Assembly (NCBI RefSeq): GCF_032922745.1
Contig: NZ_CP136693.1
Location: forward strand, 3,534,001-3,598,000
DNA: 64,000 bases
Direction: 5' to 3'
Origin: Marinobacter salarius
Lineage (GTDB): Bacteria > Pseudomonadota > Gammaproteobacteria > Pseudomonadales > Oleiphilaceae
Shown: in pieces, positions 8,066 to 16,874 of the stretch
How positions within the stretch are numbered: the stretch's first letter is position 1
Layout: each line of letters opens with the position of its first letter
The notes under the pieces: generated by a model
Seen by the model: only the letters and a program-made list of their open reading frames with translations
Database searches by the model: none
Told to the model about the DNA's origin: nothing
Translations under genes and position numbers: made by a program

Positions 8066-8150
8066 TAACGCTGAGGTAACCGGCGCCGAAGCGCAGCGGA
8101 GGGAACCAAAAGCGGTACGCTTTTGGCGTCCGGTTGACCGCCTGGTTAAT
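8066..8150 (-). repeat. attC14
   Basis: Family 2. Cores at 8066 and 8145; inner palindrome CCAAAAGCG-GTA-CGCTTTTGG. It closes a type C gene-less cassette. Confidence 0.9.
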
Positions 8151-8457
8151 GGCCGTTCACCACCATGGTTAAGCCTGGAAACCCAGGCCGCATGCCCTCT
8201 CCCGGAAAGCTTGCACCAACTCGACGGATGGAGAAAGGAACCAGAACGCAAACGCTACCCAACCGATTACCATTTGAGACGGACGGCCCCACGACTGGGG
8301 CACGTCATGAATACCAACACTGCTGGCCATTGTGGCAACCAAACCAAACAGCGCATTTTCCGGCCTTGGCGATCACCAGAGTGAGCGGGCTTACAACCAA
8401 TCCCGGTGCCAAGGCCTTTGCACCCCACTTGCTAAAAACTCACGAATGCCGGGCCAA
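8151..8457 (-). other. Gene-less cassette, type C (copy 1)
   Basis: About 307 bp without a supported gene. It is about nine-tenths alike to the type C bodies at 11100, 11491, 11884, 12283, 15090 and 29489. It holds the inverted repeat GGCCTTGGC (8362-8370) / GCCAAGGCC (8408-8416). Frames in the copies differ in length and start in attC sequence, arguing against a conserved protein. Confidence 0.8.
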
Positions 8458-8555
8458 TAACGCTGCGCACAACGGCGCCCTTGGAATGGAGGCGAAGCCG
8501 CAATGCAAAGGGCGTCCGGCGGCCCCCGGGCCGCGAATTGATGCGCCTGGTTAGA
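8458..8555 (-). repeat. attC15
   Basis: Family 4. Cores at 8458 and 8550. It closes the type D gene-less cassette. Confidence 0.9.
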
Positions 8556-8816
8556 TGCCGTTTACCCCGGCAATTTATTGCGGCACCCAATGCGGAATGC
8601 CCACTCCCGATACTTTGCACCAGCGCAACCCATGGCGCTAGGAAACGGAACACTGTATGGGCAAATGATGCACGAAATTTACGCCGGATTGCCCCACAAC
8701 CTGAACACCGAGTTACCCGCCAAAACCGATGACTGACTGGCGGCTGTGTTTTGCCTGAAAACTACTGCCAAGCCGCGCCCGAACACCAAGCCCAAAAGCG
8801 ACGAAGCCTGGGCCTT
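8556..8816 (-). other. Gene-less cassette, type D
   Basis: About 261 bp without a supported gene. It shares with types A and C the blocks ATGCCCACTCCCGATA and CCCATGGCGCTAGGAAAC in diverged form, so it seems to come from the same ancestor. It lacks a clear GGCCTTGGC / GCCAAGGCC pair. Confidence 0.7.
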
Positions 8817-8915
8817 TAACGCCTGCATAAACGGCGGCTTTTACGCAGCGAAGCGGAGTAAAAGCCGTCCGGTGGAGGGCCGTCGGCCCGGAACGCATTT
8901 GATGCACTGGTTAGC
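8817..8915 (-). repeat. attC16
   Basis: Family 3. Cores at 8817 and 8910. It closes a type B gene-less cassette. Confidence 0.9.
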
Positions 8916-9256
8916 TGGGGGTAACGATGAAGACCAATCCCTGGCTAACAACTCGACGGCATGCTCCGCTGCCCTGGCACCAACATATGCCGATGCACTT
9001 TGATTGAAAATACCGCCACCGAAGCGGCGAATGAACCTGAACTTCAGAGTAGCAGGTAAGCAAGGAACCGGGTTTCGGCGGACAGCCCCGCAACGCAAAC
9101 GCCCCCCTTCATACCAACACCAAACTCTGATGAGCTACCAGCAAGACGACGGACTTTGACGGCCTTGGCAGAACGCCATTGATTCAGGCTTTGTTACCCG
9201 GTTTCGGCCAAGGCCAACAGCACCCAACCACCAAAAAAGACCAGGGCACTACCAGC
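8916..9256 (-). other. Gene-less cassette, type B (copy 2)
   Basis: About 341 bp. It shares GAATGAACCTGAACTTCAGA (from 9028) and the GACGGCCTTGGC / CGGCCAAGGCC pair (near 9158 and 9206) with the other type B bodies. A minus-strand frame around RFIRRFGGG is partly shared with the other copies, but its start and end differ. A short conserved peptide cannot be fully excluded. Confidence 0.7.
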
Positions 9257-9324
9257 TAACGCCCGCAGCACGCGCAAAGTTGGAGCGCAGCGGAAACTTT
9301 GTCGCTGTGCCTGCGATTGTTATA
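9257..9324 (-). repeat. attC17
   Basis: Mixed type. Cores at 9257 and 9319 (GTTAT). It closes the cassette of 9320-9763. Confidence 0.85.
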
Positions 9325-9763
9325 GCGCGTATGCCTCGCCAATGACTTTCTCATAATTATCAGCACTGAATTCAAACGGACCAAGCCCCTCAATAAGGTC
9401 GGGCTCTTCATAACCATTTTCGTATGCAAAATCGCTCCACACGTAGGTATCGCCGGATCTGGTGATCTTACAGCCGTATGCCCCGCAACCAATATCGGCA
9501 CATTCTGGACAAATATAGATCAAGCTTCTGCCTGATTCTGTTTCTGGGCTTTCTCTAAGTAAGAGCTGCTTCAAACTGTGCTCGTTTAGGTTGGCCCAAC
9601 CGCGAGCGAAACACCCCAGAAAATCTTTGTGACCACCAGCCGCACGAATGATGGTCTCTAGCAGGGAGTTACCATCTATCGTGAAATCACAGGAAAAGCT
9701 TTCATGAACTTTACATCCACCACTTTCACTTCCTGGCCTATAGAGAATCTTGAAATCTAGCAC
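9320..9763 (-). CDS. Cassette protein with CPEC/CGAYGC cysteine cluster
   Basis: 147 residues from a GTG at 9763, preceded by AGGTG. It is soluble and acidic. Residues about 84-97 read ICPECADIGCGAYGC, a dense Cys cluster that could bind a metal. Hydrophobic beta-like segments precede it and an acidic C-terminus follows. The stop lies in the attC17 core. I do not recognise a named family; a zinc-binding role is inference. Confidence 0.7.
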   Translation of the reverse strand: MLDFKILYRPGSESGGCKVHESFSCDFTIDGNSLLETIIRAAGGHKDFLGCFARGWANLNEHSLKQLLLRESPETESGRSLIYICPECADIGCGAYGCKITRSGDTYVWSDFAYENGYEEPDLIEGLGPFEFSADNYEKVIGEAYAL

Positions 9764-9781
9764 TGCACACCTATTGCGCTA

Positions 9782-9855
9782 TAACGCAGAGCGCACCGGT
9801 GGCCTTTACAGAGCGGAGCGGCGTAAAGGGCATCCGAGTGACGCGTTTGGTTAAA
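9782..9855 (-). repeat. attC18
   Basis: Family 5 variant. Cores at 9782 and 9850. It closes the cassette of 9851-10312. Confidence 0.9.
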
Positions 9856-10312
9856 TGCAATTCGCGACATGCACATAACTTCCAACCCCCAGCCGCAAAC
9901 AGTCTGAATAATCTTCGGGCTCAGACCCCGTAAATATGGATTGCACCAACAGAGTATGGTCCACGATCCCATCGAAGCTCAGCTCAAAACCGTGTCCGTT
10001 CCAGGCTTCACCCATTTGCCGAACAGCGGTTACCTGAGCTCCCATAAACCGATCGAACATAACAAAACTCACAATGCCACTGCCGTCGGAAGTTTGTCTT
10101 TCTTTGGGTGATGCTCCCAGTTCGTGAAATCCCAGAATCTCACCACCAATCTCAGGCTGAGCAGCGAACCAGCGGCCACCAGCTTTCAAATAGAGCACAT
10201 TGAACTCATCTGCAACGTAGTTAACCAACGCTTTCTCCAGCGACAAACCTACGATCTTGGGAAGATCAGCGGTCTTTTGAAGTATGAGTTCAGGATAGTT
10301 ATACGAGGTCAT
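9851..10312 (-). CDS. Cassette protein of unknown function (153 aa)
   Basis: 153 residues from the ATG at 10312 (MTSYNYPELI), preceded by GGGGAAG. It is a soluble alpha/beta protein with the segments YLKAGGRWFAAQPEIGG and FVMFDRFMGAQVTAV. No signal or membrane segment. The stop is in the attC18 core. No family is recognised. Confidence 0.7.
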   Translation of the reverse strand: MTSYNYPELILQKTADLPKIVGLSLEKALVNYVADEFNVLYLKAGGRWFAAQPEIGGEILGFHELGASPKERQTSDGSGIVSFVMFDRFMGAQVTAVRQMGEAWNGHGFELSFDGIVDHTLLVQSIFTGSEPEDYSDCLRLGVGSYVHVANCI

Positions 10313-10324
10313 CTTCCCCACATT

Positions 10325-10423
10325 TAACGCCTGCATAAACGGCGGCTTTTATGCAGCGAAGCGGAGAAAAAGCCGTCCGGTGGAGGCCCATCGGGCCGGA
10401 ACGAATTTGATGCATTTGTTAAC
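10325..10423 (-). repeat. attC19
   Basis: Family 3, long form. Cores at 10325 and 10418. It closes the lipoprotein cassette. Confidence 0.9.
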
Positions 10424-10995
10424 TATTTTAATACATCATCCTCATTTATTTTCATGGCAATATTTTCATAGATTCTCGTTAACGTTTCTTCTTCTGCGGA
10501 GAACGGATATGCCACGGGGAAAGCTAGAATCATAGGCAGCCACTGGACAAGCACAATCCTATCCTTTGCTTCGTAAAAGTACTCATCCTCTCTAGCATTT
10601 AAAATTTGTGCCGTAACCTTGTAGTCCGATGTTTCCCATGATGGAACTACATATAGTGTTGCTCCGGTTATTATTGCCGGTATTAAAGCAGCAGGGTCTT
10701 TGCTCAGGTTTATGTTCACGTACATATGCGGAACACCGTCTTTTGGAACTTCGCTTTGCCTCAAGCGCCAACCATATTGTCTCATCGCAGAAATCAAAGA
10801 CTCTTCGTACACTCCTAACGGGCCGTATGTAGCGCTTTTATCTATTGAATAAGTCATCAATTCTGGGTCACTACTTACGGTTGGCGAGTAGTCAGCTGTT
10901 GCCCTTGGAACTTGATAAGACTGAAACCTAGCGCAACCTGTTACAATCACCCCTATAATCGCCAGAATAGTTAGTCTCTTGATAATTGATGCCAT
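10423..10995 (-). CDS. Cassette lipoprotein (190 aa)
   Basis: 190 residues from the ATG at 10995 (MASIIKRL). The signal peptide is hydrophobic and ends at a lipobox-like VTGC, so the mature protein probably starts at that Cys. A hydrophobic stretch (LIPAIITGATLYVVPSW) near the middle and another (LPMILAFPVAYPF) near the C-terminus may contact the membrane. An upstream extension in frame reads attC sequence and is rejected. No family is recognised. Confidence 0.7.
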   Translation of the reverse strand: MASIIKRLTILAIIGVIVTGCARFQSYQVPRATADYSPTVSSDPELMTYSIDKSATYGPLGVYEESLISAMRQYGWRLRQSEVPKDGVPHMYVNINLSKDPAALIPAIITGATLYVVPSWETSDYKVTAQILNAREDEYFYEAKDRIVLVQWLPMILAFPVAYPFSAEEETLTRIYENIAMKINEDDVLK

Positions 10996-11013
10996 TCTCG
11001 TACTCCCAATAGT

Positions 11014-11099
11014 TAACGCTGAGGTAACCGGCGCCGGAGCGATAGCGGAGGGAACCAAAAGCGGTACGCTTTTGGCGTCCGGTTGACCGCCTTGTTAAT
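11014..11099 (-). repeat. attC20
   Basis: Family 2. Cores at 11014 and 11094. It closes a type C gene-less cassette. Confidence 0.9.
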
Positions 11100-11405
11100 G
11101 GCCGTTCACCACCGTGGTTGAGCCTGACACCCAGGCCGCATGCCCTCTCCCGGACAGCTTGCACCAACTCGACGGATGGCGACAGGAACCAGAACGCAAA
11201 AGCCGCCGACCCGATTACCATTTAAGACGGACGACCCCACAACTGGGGCACGCCATGAATACCAACACCGCTGGCCATTGTGGCAACCAAACCAGACAGC
11301 GAATTTTCCGGCCTTGGCGATCACCAGAGTGAGCGGGCTTACAACCAATCCCGGTGCCAAGGCCTTTGCACCGCACCAGCAAAAAACTCATGAATGCCGG
11401 GCCAA
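11100..11405 (-). other. Gene-less cassette, type C (copy 2)
   Basis: About 306 bp, first of four type C cassettes in a row (11014-12589). It carries GGCCTTGGC at 11310-11318 and GCCAAGGCC at 11356-11364; an inner CACC/GGTG pair lengthens the stem. No frame is conserved in length among the copies. Confidence 0.8.
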
Positions 11406-11490
11406 TAACGCTGAGGTAACCGGCGCCGGAGCGCAGCGGAGGGAACCAAAAGCGGTACGCTTTTGGCGTCCGGTTGACCGCCTGGTTAAT
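11406..11490 (-). repeat. attC21
   Basis: Family 2. Cores at 11406 and 11485. It closes a type C cassette. Confidence 0.9.
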
Positions 11491-11797
11491 GGCCGTTCAC
11501 CACCATGGTTAAGCCTGGAAACCCAGGCAGCATGCCCTCTCCCGGAAAGTTTGCACCAACTTGACCGATGGCGAAAGGAACCAGAACGCAAAAGCCGCCG
11601 ACCCGATTACCGTTTAAGACGGACGGCCCCACGACTGGGGCACGTCATGAATACCAACACTGCTGGCCATTGTGGCAACCAAACCAGACAGCGCATTTTC
11701 CGGCCTTGGCGATCACCAGAGTGAGCGGGCTTACAACCAATCCCGGTGCCAAGGCCTTTGCACCCCACCTGCCAAAAACTCACGAATGCCGGGCCAA
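11491..11797 (-). other. Gene-less cassette, type C (copy 3)
   Basis: About 307 bp without a supported gene. Inverted repeat at 11702-11710 and 11748-11756. Very close to the copy at 8151. Confidence 0.8.
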
Positions 11798-11883
11798 TAA
11801 CGCTGAGGTAACCGGCGCCGGAGCGATAGCGGAGGGAACCAAAAGCGGTACGCTTTTGGCGTCCGGTTGACCGCCTGGTTAAT
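11798..11883 (-). repeat. attC22
   Basis: Family 2. Cores at 11798 and 11878. It closes a type C cassette. Confidence 0.9.
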
Positions 11884-12197
11884 GGCCGTTCACCACCGTG
11901 GTTGAGCCTGGAAACCCAGACCGCATGCCCTCTCCCGGACAGCTTGCACCAACTCGACGGATGGCGAAAGGAACCAGAACGCAAAGGCTACCCGCCCGAT
12001 TACCGTTTGAGACGGACGGCCCCAAAACTGGGGCACGCCATGAATACCAACACCGCTGGCCATTGTGGCAACCAAACCAGACAGCGAATTTTCCGGCCTT
12101 GGCGATCACCAGAGTGAACGAGCGTTGCAACCAAACCCGGTGCCAAGGCCTTTGCACCGCACCCGCGCCCGCCAAAAACTCACAAATGCCGGGCCAA
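11884..12197 (-). other. Gene-less cassette, type C (copy 4)
   Basis: About 314 bp without a supported gene. It differs from its neighbours by small indels near 12116-12175, which shift every possible frame while the GGCCTTGGC / GCCAAGGCC arms stay intact. Confidence 0.8.
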
Positions 12198-12282
12198 TAA
12201 CGCGAAGGTAACCGGCGCCGGAGCGCAGCGGAGGGAACCAAAAGCGGTACGCTTTTGGTGTCCGGTTGACCGCCTGGTTAAT
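12198..12282 (-). repeat. attC23
   Basis: Family 2. Cores at 12198 and 12277. It closes a type C cassette. Confidence 0.9.
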
Positions 12283-12589
12283 GGCCGTTCACCACCGTGG
12301 TTGAGCCTGTAAACCCAGACCGCATGCCCTCCCCCGGACAGCTTGCACCAACTCGACGGATGGCGACAGGAACCAGAACGCAAAAGCCGCCGACCCGATT
12401 ACCATTTAAGACGGACGGCCCCGCGACTGGGGCACGTCATAAATACCGACACCGCTGGCCATTGTGGCAACCAAACCAAACAGCGCTTTTTCCGGCCTTG
12501 GCGATCACCAGAGTGAGCGGGCTTACAACCAATCCCGGTGCCAAGGCCTTTGCACCCCACCTGCTAAAGACTCACGAATGCCGGGCCAA
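12283..12589 (-). other. Gene-less cassette, type C (copy 5)
   Basis: About 307 bp, last of the tandem group of four. No supported gene. Both inverted-repeat arms are kept. Confidence 0.8.
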
Positions 12590-12670
12590 TAACGCCAGCC
12601 AGCATGCGCGCCTTTGTAGTGGAGGCGAAGCCGCAACGAAAAAGGCGTCGCCGTGCCTGGCATGGTTATA
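12590..12670 (-). repeat. attC24
   Basis: Related to family 1. Cores at 12590 and 12665. It closes the methyltransferase cassette. Confidence 0.9.
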
Positions 12671-13343
12671 CAGACTTCGCCACCAACATTTCGGTGGCAC
12701 CTTTTTGAAACCGGTAGCTAACAGGCTGCAATGAGACATCAATCCCATTGGCGGATAATGTCGTCATAACCTGATCCAAATGCTTCGAGGCCTCTCCGTC
12801 CAGAGATACAACAGGAAAGACGCGGACTTCGGAGGCAACTCTGCATAGCTCCCGCATTGAATCCAAGTGAGCCGCGCCATCTACATGGTCACTGTAGAGA
12901 AAAAGGTAGTGTGAGCAGACTGCTAAATCGAATTCGGAGTCAGAAAACGGAAGCGAAGGCAACGATGCTGATACATACCGCCCTTGCCGGCAACCCGCAT
13001 CAAAGTCGGACAGGAACCTCGACATGGCCTTCATACGGACCTCGCCAAGCTGCTCGACGCTACTCAGTGAATCCCAGATATAGTTGCCTACCCCCTGCCG
13101 CATCTTAGTCATGATTTCCGGATACACGTCGTCAATCCGGCGACGTATTTCGTCAGCCCGAAACTGGTAAACCGGATCACAAGAAGTGACTTGGAACCCA
13201 CGGTCTGTTGCCTCGACATTGAAGCTCGCGGGGCCATCACCACAACCAAGGATTCGCTTGCTCAGGTCACCCTCGGTTAATCCGAACATTGCCTGATATT
13301 CTTCAAAAGACCGACCCCATGGGACTACGTTGGTTAACTCCAA
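12666..13343 (-). CDS. SAM-dependent methyltransferase-like protein
   Basis: 225 residues from a TTG at 13343, with AAGGAG eight bases upstream deciding the start. The segment ILGCGDGPASFN near residue 31 matches methyltransferase motif I (SAM binding). ASLPSLPFSDSEFDLAVCSH near 126-145 matches the motif IV region of class I enzymes. The substrate cannot be read. The stop falls in the attC24 core. Confidence 0.8.
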   Translation of the reverse strand: MELTNVVPWGRSFEEYQAMFGLTEGDLSKRILGCGDGPASFNVEATDRGFQVTSCDPVYQFRADEIRRRIDDVYPEIMTKMRQGVGNYIWDSLSSVEQLGEVRMKAMSRFLSDFDAGCRQGRYVSASLPSLPFSDSEFDLAVCSHYLFLYSDHVDGAAHLDSMRELCRVASEVRVFPVVSLDGEASKHLDQVMTTLSANGIDVSLQPVSYRFQKGATEMLVAKSV

Positions 13344-13365
13344 ACCTGACTCTCCTTAGTCTGTA

Positions 13366-13451
13366 TAACGCCTGCGGTAACCGGCGCCGGAGCGCAGCGG
13401 AGGGAACCAAAAGCGCCCCGCTTTTGGCGTCCGGTTGACCGCCTGGTTATA
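13366..13451 (-). repeat. attC25
   Basis: Family 2. Cores at 13366 and 13446. It closes the IS-split cassette of 13447-14982. Confidence 0.9.
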
Positions 13452-13703
13452 CGTTTTCACCCAAGGCCTCTTTCATCAGGACAAATGCTTGGTCCAAGCA
13501 CTCGCCAGCTTTTGAGTCATAGTAAGTATTTGACTCGAGCATCATGCGAAGAATGGAGTAAAGGCCATTCTTGTGTGATGGGATGATGCTGCCCATACCT
13601 TGAATGCGACTAATCAGTTTCTCAGTATCTTTAACCGAGCCATCTAAACCCTCAGATTTCAAGATAGGCACAGCTTTACTTAGCTGATCAACTATTGTAG
13701 TGG

Positions 13704-14543
13704 TCAAGTGTTATAGACCACCGTCTTTTGAGTTTTCCAGTAGGCCTTCTCTGCCGCATTCGGCGGCAATCCACTGTTGTGTTTGTGCGGTCGCAGCGCA
13801 CTGTAATAGCCGATCATGTAATCCGTGACCGATTGCTTCGCCGCGGCAAAGCATGGATACCCGATTTCCGGCACCCATTCTGTTTTCAGACTCCGGAAGA
13901 AGCGCTCTGTCGGGGCATTATCCCAGCAATTCCCCCGTCGGCTGAGGCTCTGTTTCATCTGGTAGCTCCATAACAACTGCCGGAACCTCAGGCTTGTGTA
14001 CTGACATCCCTGATCCGAGTGGAACATGACTCCTGATGGCTTCCCACGGGATTCATACGCAATCGTCAGCGCCTTCTTCACCAGATCCGTATTCGGTGAT
14101 AGGGATATGGCCCAGCCCACCGGTTTACGGGAAAACAAATCGATCACAACAGCTAGATAAGCCCAGCGCGCACCGGTCCAAAGATAGGTGATGTCTCCGG
14201 TCCATACTTGATTGGGTTCCTCTACGTCGAACTCCCTGTCAAGAAGATTCGGAATATCCAGGTGCGGCTGATCGGCCTTCTTGTAAACGTGGCTTGGCGG
14301 CTGCGTACTGACCAGTCCCAGCTGCTTCATCCGTCGGCTGGCTCGGTAACGGCTCAGCGGTATTCCGGCCTGTGTCACCATGCTGGCAATCGTCCGTGCC
14401 CCGGCTGAACCATTGCTGGTCTCGTGGGCCTCAATAACCTGCTCTTGGAGTGCTTGCTCAGCGTCACAGGGCGTTCTATCCCGGTCACGCCATGCCCGGT
14501 AGCTGCTGCGATGCACCCCAAACACCCGACACAGGCGCTGCAC
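13704..14543 (-). CDS. IS3-family transposase OrfB, copy 2
   Basis: 279 residues, identical in protein sequence to the copy at 6382-7221, with the same DDE positions (WTGDITYLW, HSDQGCQ, NAPTERFFRS). Probably translated as OrfAB by frameshifting. Confidence 0.95.
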   Translation of the reverse strand: MQRLCRVFGVHRSSYRAWRDRDRTPCDAEQALQEQVIEAHETSNGSAGARTIASMVTQAGIPLSRYRASRRMKQLGLVSTQPPSHVYKKADQPHLDIPNLLDREFDVEEPNQVWTGDITYLWTGARWAYLAVVIDLFSRKPVGWAISLSPNTDLVKKALTIAYESRGKPSGVMFHSDQGCQYTSLRFRQLLWSYQMKQSLSRRGNCWDNAPTERFFRSLKTEWVPEIGYPCFAAAKQSVTDYMIGYYSALRPHKHNSGLPPNAAEKAYWKTQKTVVYNT

Positions 14544-14569
14544 CGTATAGCTCTCTTCAAGTCGCTCGA

Positions 14570-14875
14570 TTATCGAGAATTGCTCAGGGAGTCCGACATC
14601 AAGAGAGCGGTAGCCTTTTTTAAGATTTCCTTTTCTTCCTCCGACCGACGAAGGCGGCGCTTCAGTTCCTGAATCTCACGCTGCTCTGTGGTCAGGGCCT
14701 CGCCTCTGGGCGCTTTGCCAGCCCGTTCGGAACGAAGTTTACGGACCCAGTACTCCATGGTGGATTTACCGACACCCATGGCATCGCAGGCAGCTTTCAC
14801 TGTGTATCCTTGGTCGACCACCAGTTGGGCTGCCTCCAAACGGAATTCCGGACTGAAGTTTCTAGTTTTCGCCAT
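14570..14875 (-). CDS. IS3-family transposase OrfA, copy 2
   Basis: About 101 residues from MAKTRNFSPEF, identical in protein sequence to the copy at 6050-6355, with the N-terminal HTH and C-terminal zipper. It lies upstream of orfB in the usual order. Confidence 0.9.
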   Translation of the reverse strand: MAKTRNFSPEFRLEAAQLVVDQGYTVKAACDAMGVGKSTMEYWVRKLRSERAGKAPRGEALTTEQREIQELKRRLRRSEEEKEILKKATALLMSDSLSNSR

Positions 14876-15003
14876 CGTCTTCACCTGATTCATTATGTGA
14901 GTGATCATACACTCAAAATCAGGTGGCCAAAGTCACTATGCCACTACACTATCTCTTCAAATTGTGGTTGTCTGGTAGACATGCTCGATTCTTCTTTTAC
15001 GTA

Positions 15004-15089
15004 TAACGCTGAGGTAACCGGCGCCGGAGCGATAGCGGAGGGAACCAAAAGCGGTACGCTTTTGGCGTCCGGTTGACCGCCTGGTTAAT
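15004..15089 (-). repeat. attC26
   Basis: Family 2. Cores at 15004 and 15084. It closes a type C cassette. Confidence 0.9.
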
Positions 15090-15396
15090 GGCCGTTCACC
15101 ACCGTGGTTGAGCCTGACACCTAGGCCGCATGCCCTCTCCCGGACAGCTTGCACCAACTCGACGGATGGCGAAAGGAACCAGAACGCAAAATCTGCCGGC
15201 CCAACTACCGTTTATGACGGACGGCCCCACAACTGGGGCACACCATGAATACCAACACCGCTGACCACTGTGGCAACCAAACCAGACAGCGAATTTTCCG
15301 GCCTTGGCGATCACCAGAGTGAGCGGGCTTTACAACCAAGTCCAGTGCCAAGGCCTTTGCACCGCACCTGCTAAAAACTCACGAATGCCGGGCCAA
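15090..15396 (-). other. Gene-less cassette, type C (copy 6)
   Basis: About 307 bp without a supported gene. GGCCTTGGC begins at 15300 and GCCAAGGCC near 15347. It is more diverged than the tandem group, yet the arms are intact. Confidence 0.8.
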
Positions 15397-15470
15397 TAAC
15401 GCTTGGCACAGCGGACGTTTTGGAGCGACGCAGGAGCGGAAAAACGTTCCGACTGCTGCCACTGGTTATA
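15397..15470 (-). repeat. attC27
   Basis: Mixed type (CAGCGGACGTTTT ... AAAACGTTCCG). Cores at 15397 and 15465. It closes the cassette of 15471-16316. Confidence 0.85.
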
Positions 15471-16316
15471 TTAATGTTCGATCCGAAGGAACTTTGAGAA
15501 CAGCCTATCAATTTCTTTTAGCTGGGAATTTAGCCAGATCTTGATATCCCTCTGCTTATGGATATTTTCTGTTCTCTCCGTTCCTTGGGGCAGTCCCTCC
15601 AGCTCAGAGTTGAGGGTTTGAAGGTCCACAACTTTCTCCCAGATTTTCTCGTCCAAGTAGGATGCAATCTGATCGTCAAAAAGCCATTTTGCTTCTTTGG
15701 TGGCTGCCAAGAATTTAAACATATTTTCGTCGGTAGCTTTTCCGGTCTGCATGATTGAAACAATGAGACCTTTTGTTGCGTCGTATACTGAAAATCTTCG
15801 CTCAAAAAGATCTAGCTTCAATCTATTCTGTGCTGTTTTCCACTGCCGCCATGCTATGTACGCAGCCAAGAATGCGATAACTGGCGTGAGTAACGCGTTG
15901 GATATCTCAGCCAGAGGGAGGCTTGAAAATGTGAATTCCAAACTATTTTCGTTGCTATCCTCGATAAAAAATAGATCCCCATACCCCCAAATAATGGTGC
16001 CAAGAAGAGCGAAAACTACCGCAGCGCCTGACAAGGCTTTAAACCACTTTCGATACACCGGCGGCACCTCAAACGGTACCGCGTAAGCGGACTCGGAAGG
16101 ATTTATAAAGGGGTTAATCTTGAACAAGATGAATTCCACCCAAATCGCCCCGATAACCATTACCGAACCGCTGCGTTGAAACCAAGCACCAAATGTGTCC
16201 CGAGCTGGAGAAATATCCGGCCAAACCAAGGCAACGAATGATAGAGCAGCAGCGAAAACTAAAAAGACACTACATCCGATCAGTTTCTGCTTAATTGTGG
16301 ACAGATCCTCTGACAA
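15471..16316 (-). CDS. Cassette membrane protein with cytoplasmic helical domain (281 aa)
   Basis: 281 residues from a TTG at 16316, preceded by GGGGAG. Four membrane segments are predicted near residues 13-32, 49-67, 94-112 and 140-157. They are followed by a soluble, charged helical C-terminal half (about 160-281) ending SKFLRIEH. This is one of the largest products in the array. The layout suggests a membrane-anchored sensor or effector, but no family is recognised. Confidence 0.75.
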   Translation of the reverse strand: MSEDLSTIKQKLIGCSVFLVFAAALSFVALVWPDISPARDTFGAWFQRSGSVMVIGAIWVEFILFKINPFINPSESAYAVPFEVPPVYRKWFKALSGAAVVFALLGTIIWGYGDLFFIEDSNENSLEFTFSSLPLAEISNALLTPVIAFLAAYIAWRQWKTAQNRLKLDLFERRFSVYDATKGLIVSIMQTGKATDENMFKFLAATKEAKWLFDDQIASYLDEKIWEKVVDLQTLNSELEGLPQGTERTENIHKQRDIKIWLNSQLKEIDRLFSKFLRIEH

Positions 16317-16335
16317 ACCTTACTCCCCAAAAATA

Positions 16336-16416
16336 TAACGCAAAGCACACGGGTGACGACCGCGCAGCGGTTGGCATCCCAGCGGCCGCAGGCCGCGAGT
16401 GATGCGTATTGTTAGG
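16336..16416 (-). repeat. attC28
   Basis: Mixed type (GGCATCCCAGCGGCCGCAGGCCGC). Cores at 16336 and 16411. It closes the cassette of 16412-16774. Confidence 0.85.
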
Positions 16417-16774
16417 CATACTGCGCACCAACCATGAATAGAGGCAGCCAAACTGCAACCGATACAAACATAACACCCGTAATTGCAAAAAATGCTGCAC
16501 TACCAGCAGCATGAGAAAAATATACCGTTGGGCGGCTGGCAAGGTGCTTATGAAAATTGTTTGCTATGGCCTTAAATGTGGCCCTAATTATGTCCATTTG
16601 AAACTGCGCCCAGGTAAGAAAAGGCTTGAGCATGATGAGCAAACAAGCAAATGCCACCTCTAAGCCTGCCACCTCAACGAACAGCAGCAGGTAACCGGCA
16701 AATGGTGTTGCTACTAAAATTGCCAAAAGCATCAATGCTCTTTTTAACCAAACGTGACGATTGAGAAAATCCAT
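16412..16774 (-). CDS. Cassette membrane protein, three TM segments
   Basis: 120 residues from the ATG at 16774 with AAGGA upstream. Membrane segments lie near residues 11-30, 34-52 and 88-112, with an amphipathic stretch (MDIIRATFKAIANNFHKHL) between the second and third. The stop is in the attC28 core. No family is recognised. Confidence 0.7.
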   Translation of the reverse strand: MDFLNRHVWLKRALMLLAILVATPFAGYLLLFVEVAGLEVAFACLLIMLKPFLTWAQFQMDIIRATFKAIANNFHKHLASRPTVYFSHAAGSAAFFAITGVMFVSVAVWLPLFMVGAQYA

Positions 16775-16791
16775 CTACTATCCTTATTGCC

Positions 16792-16868
16792 TAACGCCCA
16801 CATAAAAGGCGAGCGTCAGCGAGTCCAGCCCACGTTTTTTGTGGGCGATTTTTAATGTGCTTGTTATA
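16792..16868 (-). repeat. attC29
   Basis: Mixed type (GCCCACATAAAAGGCG ... GTGGGC). Cores at 16792 and 16863. It closes the P-loop kinase cassette. Confidence 0.85.
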
Positions 16869-16874
16869 TGCGAT

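Larger units (their letters stand above)
13696..14948 (-). mobile_element. IS3-family element, copy 2 (1253 bp)
   Basis: Same length, ends and encoded proteins as the element at 5977-7229, but reversed. The target duplication is CTAT at 13692-13695 and 14949-14952. It interrupts a cassette gene after its eleventh codon. Confidence 0.95.
13447..14982 (-). pseudogene. 92-aa cassette gene split by IS3 copy 2
   Basis: The gene starts at the ATG at 14982 (MSTRQPQFEE), is cut at 14949, and resumes at 13695. Removing the IS and one 4-bp duplication (CTAT on the + strand) gives a continuous 92-residue frame through the junction EEIVDQLSK to the stop in attC25. The protein would be helical and soluble, with no family recognised. 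The exact frame restoration shows the gene was intact before insertion. Confidence 0.85.

Noticed and set aside
11014..12670. Regular tandem repetition that could be read as a CRISPR array or tandem repeat locus
   Set aside because: The period is about 390 bp and each unit is a body plus attC; there are no short repeats with unique spacers and no cas genes.
8165..12734. Several + strand frames of 100-194 codons across the type C block, with repeated peptide stretches
   Set aside because: They run through attC sites, start in attC sequence without ribosome binding sites, and differ in length and frame among near-identical copies.
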